From contig NZ_BMGA01000005.1 in the NCBI RefSeq assembly GCF_014639535.1, positions 197,455-261,454 of the forward strand: a stretch of DNA of 64,000 bases, read 5' to 3'. Positions within the stretch are counted from its first letter, which is position 1. Each line of letters begins with the position of its first letter. The position numbers and the translations under genes were made by a program. Positions 19,020-27,139 of this stretch are shown here, in pieces. This stretch comes from Flavobacterium palustre (lineage in GTDB: Bacteria; Bacteroidota; Bacteroidia; Flavobacteriales; Flavobacteriaceae). The notes beneath the pieces were generated by a model, which was given only the letters and a program-made list of their open reading frames with translations, was not told the origin of the DNA and ran no database searches.

Positions 19020-20294
19020 TTAACTACTTTTCTTTAGCAATTCCATTCCAATAGCACAGTCTAAACATCTTCCGCTGACACAATACTCATTCTTTAACTG
19101 TAATAAAGATTGCGTTTCAAACGAATTAGCTGCTTTTATACCAAAAGAAGTAAATTTATCAATAACAGCATTTTTTTCAGGAGCAACTAATACCAACATT
19201 TCTATTAAATTATCAACGGATTCCTTACCCAAACTTTTAGCATAAGCAAACTGAATGGGAATAATGGTATTAATCAATAACAAATCAACAAAAGACTTAG
19301 ATAGTTTTTTAACCTTTTTCGGACTTTCTTTATCAAACTGATAGTGATTTTCCCAATAAGCGGAAGTGCTTAGTTGAAACAATTCATAAATAGTTGCTAC
19401 CGAAGAAACGCTGTTGATTTTCGAAAAAACATTCTGGTGGATATGATACAAATGAGCTAATTGCGAAAGTCGAATAGTGGGAAAATTATCCGGACGATGT
19501 TTAAAAAACTGAAGCTGTCCTTCTGATTTTGATTCTAACTGGTATTTGTGCAGTAAATAAAAATATCGGAATTTTAAATCTTTGAAATAAGTATCTTCTT
19601 TCTCTGAATCCAATAATGCTGCTTTTCCAAACAAAAGCGCTTCCAGATTTTCTACTTCAAAACTTTCTTTTCTTATAACTGAAAAAGGAATTGATTGGGC
19701 AATTTTCAGAAAGACTTCTCCATTAGTATTCAAACCAAAATTTTTAGACAGCATACAGAACAACACCGCTTCCCAATCATTATTTGTTTCCTCTAACAAT
19801 TCATAAATTGCTTTTGACTTTCGCTCTAAACGTTCAAAAAACAAACGTTCCTGCCAATTTTTAAAAACAAAATCATCTACTTCTCTAAGTTGTTTTTCGC
19901 AAAAAATCCATGATTTTGGAGTTAACAGTCGCTGGTAATTATTTAGCACAGCCTTATCCACATAATTTTTAAGTTCCAAAACAGGAATTTCGGTATTGTT
20001 TTTTCTAAAAACATCTACATCATGCTCCCAGACTACATGAAGAATTACATTTTCATAAGCAGCATCTTTTTCATGATGATGTACATACCAGTCAGAAGAT
20101 TTAAGATGGATTTCTACATTACCCGCCCATTTTTGATTTCCAATAACAATTTGGGCATTAAAAAAATCAGGACCGGCTTGTTCTAAATATTGTCCAACTC
20201 TGGTAATATTTATTGCTTCACCATTAGTTGTTTTCAAATCAAGGCCATTCCACTTTTTATACTTCCATATATAATGTAAAAAATCTTCTTTCAT
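19020..20294 (-). CDS. DUF2851 family protein
   Basis: 424-residue cytoplasmic protein widespread in Bacteroidetes with no known function. The family start FLHYIWKYKKW, the conserved core AGPDFFNAQIVIG, WAGNVEIHLKSSDWYVH in parts and a C-terminal cysteine pair cluster (CVSGRCLDC) are visible. The N-terminal part has a nuclease-like feel (VEIH, HVVWEHD), but this is only an impression. It converges on the mla operon from the opposite strand. Confidence 0.8.
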   Translation of the reverse strand: MKEDFLHYIWKYKKWNGLDLKTTNGEAINITRVGQYLEQAGPDFFNAQIVIGNQKWAGNVEIHLKSSDWYVHHHEKDAAYENVILHVVWEHDVDVFRKNNTEIPVLELKNYVDKAVLNNYQRLLTPKSWIFCEKQLREVDDFVFKNWQERLFFERLERKSKAIYELLEETNNDWEAVLFCMLSKNFGLNTNGEVFLKIAQSIPFSVIRKESFEVENLEALLFGKAALLDSEKEDTYFKDLKFRYFYLLHKYQLESKSEGQLQFFKHRPDNFPTIRLSQLAHLYHIHQNVFSKINSVSSVATIYELFQLSTSAYWENHYQFDKESPKKVKKLSKSFVDLLLINTIIPIQFAYAKSLGKESVDNLIEMLVLVAPEKNAVIDKFTSFGIKAANSFETQSLLQLKNEYCVSGRCLDCAIGMELLKKSS

Positions 20295-20366
20295 TATAAA
20301 AACTTATAAGTTAGCTCACTAATTTAATGAAATAACTTACATGATTTACTTTTGAAAGAAATAATT

Positions 20367-20849
20367 TTAGCTTTTAAGAAAAAGTTGAGCACAGGCTCTG
20401 GCATCAGATAATGCCTCGTGGTGATGCAGTTGAATATTCATTTCCCGGCAACAATCGCTGAGTTTAGTAGGTTTTATACCTTTGGCTTTATAAATTTTTA
20501 CGGTACACTCCCATCGGGAAGCGATGTTCAAATCGGCATAATCCAAGCCATAATACGCCATAGATTTAGCCAAAACATTACGGTCAAAACTCTCGTTATG
20601 GGCAACAACTAATCTATTTTGTAGTCGCTTTTGAATCTCCGGAAAAACCTGTAAAAAATTTTTAGCCCTGGCTGTATCACTCGGATAAATCCCATGCACC
20701 TGTATTGTATAAGGATTATAAAGGTTATTTGGCGGCTGAATTAAAGTAACAAATTCATCAACAACAATTCCATTTTCAACCGTAACAATCCCTACTGAAC
20801 AAGGATGAAAAGAGGTTGCCGTTTCAAAATCAATCGCGGTGAAAGTCAT
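20367..20849 (-). CDS. DEDDh 3'-5' exonuclease
   Basis: 160-residue exonuclease of the DnaQ-like superfamily. The four acidic/His motifs are in place: Asp7 and Glu9 (AIDFET), HNESFDRNVL with Asp, and HHEALSDARA with the DEDDh His and Asp. Size and context resemble stand-alone exonucleases related to the epsilon subunit. The gene begins 6 bp before the porin stop on the same strand. Role in repair or RNA turnover unknown. Confidence 0.88.
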   Translation of the reverse strand: MTFTAIDFETATSFHPCSVGIVTVENGIVVDEFVTLIQPPNNLYNPYTIQVHGIYPSDTARAKNFLQVFPEIQKRLQNRLVVAHNESFDRNVLAKSMAYYGLDYADLNIASRWECTVKIYKAKGIKPTKLSDCCREMNIQLHHHEALSDARACAQLFLKS

Positions 20850-20855
20850 ATTGAA

Positions 20856-22820
20856 TTAATTAAAGAAATTCCAGATCAAACCAAAACGAATGGTCATATC
20901 ACGATACGGATTATTGGGAGCTGAGTAATAATTATTTCCGGTATAAGCCGCATTAAAGTGTTCGGCTTTTAGATAGATTCTGGTGCGTTGAATTTTTGCA
21001 TTAATAAAGAAATCCAGATTGGGATAGTTTCCTATTTCTTTTTGCTGTTGAACAAAAAACTCGCCGATTACAGGATTGTAATCATTGGCAAAATAATTCG
21101 TAAAATAATTCAAAGTAATACCTGTTTGAAGAAACAAAGCTTTCTGAAAGAAATAATTGCTGTAGTAAATAGTATTTCTGGTCACTAAATCCGGAACATT
21201 TAAAACGGCTTCACTTTGATCTACTTTTTGATACAAAATGGTATTATTCAAAGCAAATTTTCCAAAAGTAAGCTCTTTGCTCAATTTTAAAGAAAGGTAC
21301 TTAATAGTTCCTCCAAATTGATTTGGCGTTACAATTTGTTGGGTGGCATCGGTTGCAGTATTTTTAAAGTACAAATGATCTGTCAAAGCCGACAATTGCA
21401 GTGTAGCTTCGAGCCAGGGTGTTACGGCACTTCCGCTAAGCACATTAATCTTTTCATTTTTAAAATTATTCGACCAATTGTAACTTACATAATTACTTTG
21501 GTACAAATTATAATTATCATTAGGCAATTTACTTAGATTCTGGTATCCAAAAACAAACTGAAAATCATCGTTCAAATCATAATTCAACTTTGCATCTAAA
21601 TTAAATAAAGACTGCTTTGTGATTGATCTTGACAGCAAAAATCTTCCGTGCCATTTGTTTTTCCAATATTCGTATTGACCGCCTACACTATTTATATTTC
21701 TGGATAAAGTAGAAGAAATAGTATCTGTATCTTTAATCAAAATTCGATTGTAATAAAAATTACTGCGGAAATCATCTATAAAAAACTGAAATTTTCCCAG
21801 CAAATTATTCTCATACACTACAGCTGCTTTATTGTACATTTTATTGTAATGCGTTTGATCCTTTAAATTTGAAGTCACAATAGCATCTCCAAATCGTTTT
21901 ACTGACTGTGTTCCCACCGCCGAAAGCAATGTGGGTTGGTAGTATTCGAAAAATTTATTCTCATAATTCAACTGATGCGTGACATATAAATTATTATCAC
22001 CCTTGGTTGGGTTGATTCTAAAACTATGATCGGCAAAAATGCGTTTGGCTTTCAAAAAAGACTCTGCATCAGTCAAATATACCTGCAAACGCTGTCTGTT
22101 TTGAAAATCAGGATCTTCACTTTCAAAATCTTCGATGGTTGTAATCCCGCCATTTTCCTCATTTAAAGCATCCTGACCTGTAAAATGGGCGTTCAAATAA
22201 TAACGTTTACTGGTATTATTATAACTCGCCGTAAACCTAAAACTGCCTATACTGGTTAAGTGATTAATGTATTTCCCTTCTGAACGCAATCCTTTGTAAG
22301 CAATGGATAAATTCAAATTTGGCGAAAGATTCAGCGTAAAATAAGAATCAACCGAATGTCCTCTTCCTAAAGTTGATTTAAAAAACAATTCGGTTACAGG
22401 AGTCGCCACCGAGCCATATCGAATTTGATTGGCTTCTAAAAAATTAAAATGTTTGGCCTTAAAACCAAATTCCGGATATGGCGAATTTTCACCTAAATTA
22501 TAATAAAGCGTATTATAAGCCTGTCCTTCATTTGGGAAAGCCAATAATCCAAAAAGATCTCTTCGAAGATAATTATGACTGTATTCTCTTTGAATAGTAA
22601 GCGAAGTGTCTAAATAAGTGGTATCTCTTTCCAGTGTAATAAATCGATACATATCGATGGAAGCTACTTTGGCAGTATCTTTTTCTTTTCCTCCTTTTAG
22701 ACGGTCAGAAAAACTTTGCTTAGGAGATTCGTTCTCTCTTGAATCTTTCTTCAAATTTTTATTTTGAGAAAACAGTATTGTTGGCAGTACTAAAAAATAT
22801 AAATAAAAGAGAATTCTCAT
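20856..22820 (-). CDS. Putative outer-membrane porin (Bacteroidetes family)
   Basis: 654-residue outer-membrane protein with a signal peptide (MRILFYLYFLVLPTILFSQ) and a long series of alternating aromatic beta strands ending in phenylalanine-rich IRFGLIWNFFN, as in beta barrels. It matches the uncharacterised putative porin family common in Flavobacteria. The 30-70 region is charged and unstructured. Substrate unknown. Its start lies in a 173 bp divergent region facing rnhB. Confidence 0.85.
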   Translation of the reverse strand: MRILFYLYFLVLPTILFSQNKNLKKDSRENESPKQSFSDRLKGGKEKDTAKVASIDMYRFITLERDTTYLDTSLTIQREYSHNYLRRDLFGLLAFPNEGQAYNTLYYNLGENSPYPEFGFKAKHFNFLEANQIRYGSVATPVTELFFKSTLGRGHSVDSYFTLNLSPNLNLSIAYKGLRSEGKYINHLTSIGSFRFTASYNNTSKRYYLNAHFTGQDALNEENGGITTIEDFESEDPDFQNRQRLQVYLTDAESFLKAKRIFADHSFRINPTKGDNNLYVTHQLNYENKFFEYYQPTLLSAVGTQSVKRFGDAIVTSNLKDQTHYNKMYNKAAVVYENNLLGKFQFFIDDFRSNFYYNRILIKDTDTISSTLSRNINSVGGQYEYWKNKWHGRFLLSRSITKQSLFNLDAKLNYDLNDDFQFVFGYQNLSKLPNDNYNLYQSNYVSYNWSNNFKNEKINVLSGSAVTPWLEATLQLSALTDHLYFKNTATDATQQIVTPNQFGGTIKYLSLKLSKELTFGKFALNNTILYQKVDQSEAVLNVPDLVTRNTIYYSNYFFQKALFLQTGITLNYFTNYFANDYNPVIGEFFVQQQKEIGNYPNLDFFINAKIQRTRIYLKAEHFNAAYTGNNYYSAPNNPYRDMTIRFGLIWNFFN

Positions 22821-22993
22821 CCGAAACAGTTATATAATTGGGCTTTTATTTTAAAACTAATAACGAAGCAAAGGTAAACGATAAAACCGTATAAAAAAAC
22901 AACTTAATTATGACTTAGTTATAAGTAAACGTTAGAATAACGAACAATTATCTTAAAATTTTTATAATCTTTGCCACTCCAAAACTTTTCGAT

Positions 22994-23653
22994 ATGCTTA
23001 CTGCTAAATTTTCTCAACTCATTCTTGAAGCCGGAACCGATGAAGCCGGTCGTGGCTGTCTTGCCGGACCTGTTACTGCCGCTGCAGTAATCCTCCCATT
23101 GGATTTTGAAAACAGCATTCTGAATGACAGTAAACAATTATCTGAAAAAGTTCGGAAAAAACTAAAACCGATTATCGAAGAACAGGCGCTTACTTTTGCT
23201 GTAACGCATTTATTCCCAAACGAAATTGACGAAATCAATATCCTAAACGCTTCAATGAAAGGCATGCAGGAATCGGTATTGAAATTAAATCCATCACCCG
23301 AATTTATTATTGTTGACGGCAACAGAGCTATGAATGCCAAACTGGGCTTAAAGAATAATTTTGGAAAACGATTTACTACTGAAGAAATCAATTTATTAAA
23401 ATCAATCCCGAATCAGAGTATTGTAAAAGGAGATTCTAAATATTTAAGTATTGCTGCGGCTTCAGTTCTGGCCAAAACCTATCGCGATGAATATATGGAT
23501 AAAATCCACGAAGAATTTCCAATGTACAACTGGAAAAAAAACAAAGGCTATCCAACCAAAGAACATCGCGAAGCCATTGAAAAATACGGTCCAACTAAAT
23601 ACCACCGAATGAGTTTTAGATTGTTGCCGGAACAGCTGAGTTTAGATTTATGA
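22994..23653 (+). CDS. rnhB: Ribonuclease HII
   Basis: 219-residue RNase HII that removes ribonucleotides from DNA. The catalytic Asp16-Glu17 pair lies in [17 protein letters not shown], with further family blocks [19 protein letters not shown] and the late Asp in [11 protein letters not shown]. Length is normal. A possible -7 box (TAATCTTTG, ~22966) precedes the start. Single gene, divergent from the porin. Confidence 0.96.
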   Translation: MLTAKFSQLILEAGTDEAGRGCLAGPVTAAAVILPLDFENSILNDSKQLSEKVRKKLKPIIEEQALTFAVTHLFPNEIDEINILNASMKGMQESVLKLNPSPEFIIVDGNRAMNAKLGLKNNFGKRFTTEEINLLKSIPNQSIVKGDSKYLSIAAASVLAKTYRDEYMDKIHEEFPMYNWKKNKGYPTKEHREAIEKYGPTKYHRMSFRLLPEQLSLDL

Positions 23654-23901
23654 TTGTAGATTAACGTTCCGATAGCTATCGGAATTGATTGCTAATTTTT
23701 AAACCATATAAGTCACATAAGTTCATTTATATTTAACCGCAAAGCACACAAAGAAGGCGCAAAGTTCGCAAAGATTTACCCATAAAGAAGTTTTAGAAAA
23801 AAATCTGCTAAAATCTGTTAAATCTGCGTGCCAATATTTTTATAGCAGAGAAAAATCAGTGACAATCTGTTACATCAGTGTCATCCGTGTGCCATCTCAA
23901 T
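23654..23901. repeat. Repeat-rich intergenic region
   Basis: The gap between convergent rnhB and lipB is built of repeated words: a perfect palindrome TTCCGATAGCTATCGGAA (23667-23684), GCAAAGCACACAAAG and CGCAAAGTTCGCAAAG, AATCTGCTAAAATCTGTTAAATCTGCG in parts and CATCAGTGTCATCCGTGTGCC in parts. Such words are common between genes of flavobacteria. No gene is seen. Confidence 0.7.
23667..23684. repeat. AGCT-centred palindrome 1
   Basis: TTCCGATAGCTATCGGAA is an 18-base perfect palindrome. It shares the centre AGCT and CCGA/TCGG arms with palindromes at 24899-24918 and 28861-28876. Confidence 0.85.
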
Positions 23902-24606
23902 TTAATCAGTCACAAATTCAGCTTCAAACAACTGAGTAAAATGCTTCAGAATTTTTGCTTTTACTTCTTCTTCATCGACTTTTTCAACACCTAATTCCAC
24001 ATTTAAAGTAGTCACCGCTTTTCCGCGAATACCACAAGGAATAATATTATCAAAATAACCCAAATCGGCATTGACATTTAATGCAAAACCGTGCATGGTA
24101 ACCCAGCGCGAAGCACGAACTCCCATAGCACAAATTTTTCGGGCAAATGGCGTTCCTACACCCAGCCAGACTCCGGTTTCACCATCACTTCTACCCGATT
24201 CAACTCCGTATTCAGCCAAGGTTAAAATTATCGCTTCTTCCAGAAAACGCAGGTATTTATGAATATCTGTAAAGAAATTTTCTAAGTCCAAAATAGGATA
24301 ACCTACAATTTGTCCCGGTCCGTGATAGGTGATATCGCCGCCACGATTGATTTTGTAGAAAGTAGCGCCTTTGGCTTCCAACTGTTTCTCAGAAAGCAAT
24401 AAGTTTTCAAAATCGCCGCTTTTTCCCAAGGTATAAACATGCGGATGCTCCACAAAAAGAAAATAATTAGGCGTTGGCAGATTGGTTTCTTCTCTCCTGT
24501 TTTGGATTTTCAAATCGACAATTCCTTTAAACAAAGCTTCCTGAAATTCCCAGGTTGTTTTATAATCTTTGCGTCCTAAGTCCTGAAGTTGGATTGTTTT
24601 ATTCAT
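23902..24606 (-). CDS. lipB: Octanoyl-[acyl-carrier-protein]:protein octanoyltransferase
   Basis: 234-residue LipB, which moves octanoate from ACP to lipoyl domains, the first step of lipoate synthesis. The motif RGGDITYHGPGQIVGYPI and the catalytic Cys191 (IIPCGIRGKAVTTL) with Lys157 (ARKICAMGVR) are intact. Its upstream region (24607 onward) starts with the repeat CATTGCGAG...GCAAAGCAATC rather than a clear promoter. Confidence 0.96.
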   Translation of the reverse strand: MNKTIQLQDLGRKDYKTTWEFQEALFKGIVDLKIQNRREETNLPTPNYFLFVEHPHVYTLGKSGDFENLLLSEKQLEAKGATFYKINRGGDITYHGPGQIVGYPILDLENFFTDIHKYLRFLEEAIILTLAEYGVESGRSDGETGVWLGVGTPFARKICAMGVRASRWVTMHGFALNVNADLGYFDNIIPCGIRGKAVTTLNVELGVEKVDEEEVKAKILKHFTQLFEAEFVTD

Positions 24607-25011
24607 TAGTCATTGCGAGGGGTTGCGAGGCACGAAGCAAAGCAATCTTATTTCGTTCTTTTATTTGTGAACTGCAAAAATACAATTAATTATTTTCTTT
24701 TGCCACGAAGTCACAAAGTCGAAAAGATTGTTATTTATTGTACTTAATCTATTGAATTAGCTACCCAAAAGTCCGTTTAAGTATTTTATTAAAAAATATT
24801 ATTTTCTTTTTTGCTTGATCAAAAAAGAAACAAAAAAATCAAGTCTTGCGCTTCCTCGTCGGTCAAATTAGTTTTCGAATGCTAAAAGAAAAGAACTCGT
24901 CCCGAAAGCTTTCGGGACTTAAACAGCTTTTCTTTTTACGCATTCTTCAAACATTTGACACTCGACTGCGGAAGCTAAGGACGTTTGAATCTCGTAAATA
25001 ACAAGAATTGA
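24607..25011. repeat. Intergenic region made of dispersed repeats
   Basis: 405 bp with no gene. It starts with a CATTGCGAGG...CACGAAGCAAAGCAATC element (24612-24650), followed by CACGAAGTCACAAAGTC words and then a large imperfect palindrome (24845-24980). It separates the lipoprotein gene from lipB. Confidence 0.75.
24845..24980. repeat. ~136 bp imperfect palindromic element
   Basis: The left half reads CTTGCGCTTCCTCGTCGG, TCAAATTAG, CGAATGC, AAAAGAAAAG; the right half carries their reverse complements in mirrored order (CTTTTCTTTTTACGCATTC, ATTTGACA, CGACTGCGGAAGCTAAGG). Its centre is the perfect 20-base palindrome GTCCCGAAAGCTTTCGGGAC (24899-24918). The form suggests a MITE or REP-like element able to fold into one long hairpin. 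Confidence 0.75.
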
Positions 25012-25776
25012 TTATTCAAAAACCACATTCAAATTCAGCTTCTCCGGGTTTTCGGAATAGTCCGTAAAAGGATATTCCACCGTAATGGTTTTTCTGTCGG
25101 CACTAAATAAGGCATCAGGATTGGAAACCGATTTTACCGCTTTTGGAAAATGGTATTTCAAAGTATATTTGGACGAAGCAAAAATCATCTTTGCCATTCC
25201 GGTTGAATCGTTTGCAATCTTTGAAAGCGCCTCTTTAGAAACGATTGCTTTGCGTGTAAACTGCTTTCCATCATAGCTAAAAGTCAATTTAGAATTATCA
25301 TTCCCAATACCACTTAACATCGCAGCAGGATTGCTATTCTTATCTGATTTTCCCTTTAAATCTTTCATAGCCGACATACTTTCCATCAAGCTTCCTAATT
25401 CGTTGACACTTTTAAAAGGCGTATTCATCGAAAACAATAATTGTTGGGCTTCAGGATTCATTTTAATATTCATTACAAAGTTTTCCAACTTTTTAATCAT
25501 AGCCTGTTGCTCCGGAGACAACTTAGCAATGCTGTCTTTTTTGGCTTCAAAAATTTCTTTGAATGAAAAAGTGGAATCTATTGCTTTAGCGTTATTTTTC
25601 ATACCCAATTCATTTCCTAATTTATCACCAGCCATCGCCAGCAAACCTGCCCCATCCATTTCTAATGAAAACTTCCCTGTTCCGTCAGGTTGTACATCGA
25701 TGTTTTCGGTGAAGTTGCAACTTGTTAAAGTTACTAACAAGATTAAAAAGCTAAGTAATTTGTATAATTTTGTCAT
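25012..25776 (-). CDS. Predicted lipoprotein
   Basis: 254-residue exported lipoprotein of unknown function. The start MTKLYKLLSFLILLVTLTSC ends in a lipobox with Cys; the frame is open 16 codons further upstream but that extension would bury the signal. The mature part contains NIDVQPDGTGKFSLEMDG, resembling a sensor-like or structural beta segment, and a helical Met-rich middle region. I do not recognise a named family. It stands alone. Confidence 0.75.
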   Translation of the reverse strand: MTKLYKLLSFLILLVTLTSCNFTENIDVQPDGTGKFSLEMDGAGLLAMAGDKLGNELGMKNNAKAIDSTFSFKEIFEAKKDSIAKLSPEQQAMIKKLENFVMNIKMNPEAQQLLFSMNTPFKSVNELGSLMESMSAMKDLKGKSDKNSNPAAMLSGIGNDNSKLTFSYDGKQFTRKAIVSKEALSKIANDSTGMAKMIFASSKYTLKYHFPKAVKSVSNPDALFSADRKTITVEYPFTDYSENPEKLNLNVVFE

Positions 25777-25899
25777 GGTTTTGTTTTTTCCAAATGTAAT
25801 AAGTCTTCTTTTAAATTTTACCATCCATGAACTTATATTAAATATTTAAATTTGTTTAATATATTATTTTAAATAAAATCTAAAAAAGCCAATATAAAT

Positions 25900-26931
25900 A
25901 TGCGGGAGAACGACCAAATGTTTCAAGATTTCGAAAAAGTCAACGACTTCCAAAAAGAAGTAATTAATCCTGTTTTACCCAACGCTAAATTTGCTTCAAG
26001 TCTAATGATTACCACTCCTGGAGAAGCCGCTAAAAATTTTAAAGGTGATTTATCCCCTATCAAATTATTTGAAAACAGCCCTTACGAATACAAAGGCAAT
26101 AATAAATTCACACACTTTACTTCTCTATTTGGCTTAAAAGCTATTTTAGAATCAGGATTTCTAAGAATGTCTGAATTTGGAAATCTTATAGACAACAATG
26201 AACTCCTCTTTGCTACTTCGGTATTTGAAGATAATAATATATTATTTAAAATTACCGAAGATAAAATTAAAGCACTAAAAGAAAATGTTTTTTGCTTATC
26301 CTTATGTGAGTCAAAAGATAAAACACATAAAAACAATTTCATGTGGGAAGTATACGGCGATAAAGGCAAAGGAGTAATTATAGAAATTGAATTCACAAAA
26401 AACAATCCTGATTTTTTTCTGTTAGGATCTGTTTTGTATGGAAATAAAAAATTAAAACCAATCAGAGAAATCAAAAGATTAACTGAAGAATTTGCTTCTA
26501 AAAACGATAATTTTATCCCAAACAACTTTCCTGAATTTCTCCTTGAATTACAAGCTTTTCACAAATCAAAAAAATACAATCATGAAAATGAAGTTCGATT
26601 ATTAATGAAAGAGAATAAGCAACAATATGATGAACACAAACTTGAAACGATTTACAAAGACTTCAATTCAAACCAAGAAGTAAAATATTTTAATAAATTA
26701 TTTTTAAAAGGAAAACATCCTTATTTAAAAGATTATGAATCACAAAATTCAATAAAAATATTAGATGAATTTCCCCAAATTGAAATTAGAAGAGTAATCC
26801 TTGGATATAATATTTCAGTTGAAAACAAAGTAAATATTACCGATTTATTACAAAAAATAAAACATGATAATGATTACGATTTTGAAATTTGGCAAATTAA
26901 TAATGATAAGGAAATATTCGCTATGAGATAA
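25900..26931 (+). CDS. DUF2971 domain protein
   Basis: 343-residue cytoplasmic protein. The core HFTSLFGLKAILESGFLRMSE, VFCLSLCES and FMWEVYGDKGKGVIIEIEF matches the pattern of DUF2971, a scattered family often found in accessory regions and near defence genes. The C-terminal half holds NHENEVRLLM and IRRVILGYN, also typical. Very AT-rich and lysine/asparagine-rich compared with neighbours, which hints at acquisition. No catalytic role is established. Confidence 0.7.
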   Translation: MRENDQMFQDFEKVNDFQKEVINPVLPNAKFASSLMITTPGEAAKNFKGDLSPIKLFENSPYEYKGNNKFTHFTSLFGLKAILESGFLRMSEFGNLIDNNELLFATSVFEDNNILFKITEDKIKALKENVFCLSLCESKDKTHKNNFMWEVYGDKGKGVIIEIEFTKNNPDFFLLGSVLYGNKKLKPIREIKRLTEEFASKNDNFIPNNFPEFLLELQAFHKSKKYNHENEVRLLMKENKQQYDEHKLETIYKDFNSNQEVKYFNKLFLKGKHPYLKDYESQNSIKILDEFPQIEIRRVILGYNISVENKVNITDLLQKIKHDNDYDFEIWQINNDKEIFAMR

Positions 26932-26964
26932 AATTCAATCTATGAAAACGAAACTTTTTAAAAT

Positions 26965-27066
26965 AGCCCTGATGGAAACGGCATCCTTTTAAGCCGGGGT
27001 TCGGCTTAAAAGATAGAGTGTACAGCAGGACAAATCGTGATAAAAAACGGCAATTTTCTGCTCCTA
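26965..27066 (+). ncRNA. Structured intergenic element, Flavo-1-like
   Basis: The segment AGCCCTGATGGAAACGGCATCC ... AAAAGATAGAGTGTACAGCAGGAC ... GCTCCTAAA contains a perfect 11-bp hairpin (CTTTTAAGCCG 26986-26996 with CGGCTTAAAAG 27002-27012). I recognise this layout from many flavobacterial intergenic regions; it resembles the Flavo-1 RNA motif, but I cannot confirm this without a covariance search. It lies between the DUF2971 gene and the lysS promoter. Confidence 0.5.
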
Positions 27067-27109
27067 AAAATTCTAAAAATCTGCATTCTAAAGTCTGCAT
27101 TCTTTTTTT

Positions 27110-27117
27110 TATCTTTG
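27110..27117 (+). promoter_or_regulatory. -7 box of lysS promoter
   Basis: TATCTTTG followed by CGG matches TAnnTTTG. The start point would lie near 27124, 16 bases before the ATG. No good -33 TTTG is seen at the usual distance. Confidence 0.6.
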
Positions 27118-27139
27118 CGGTCTTAAAAATCAGACTATA

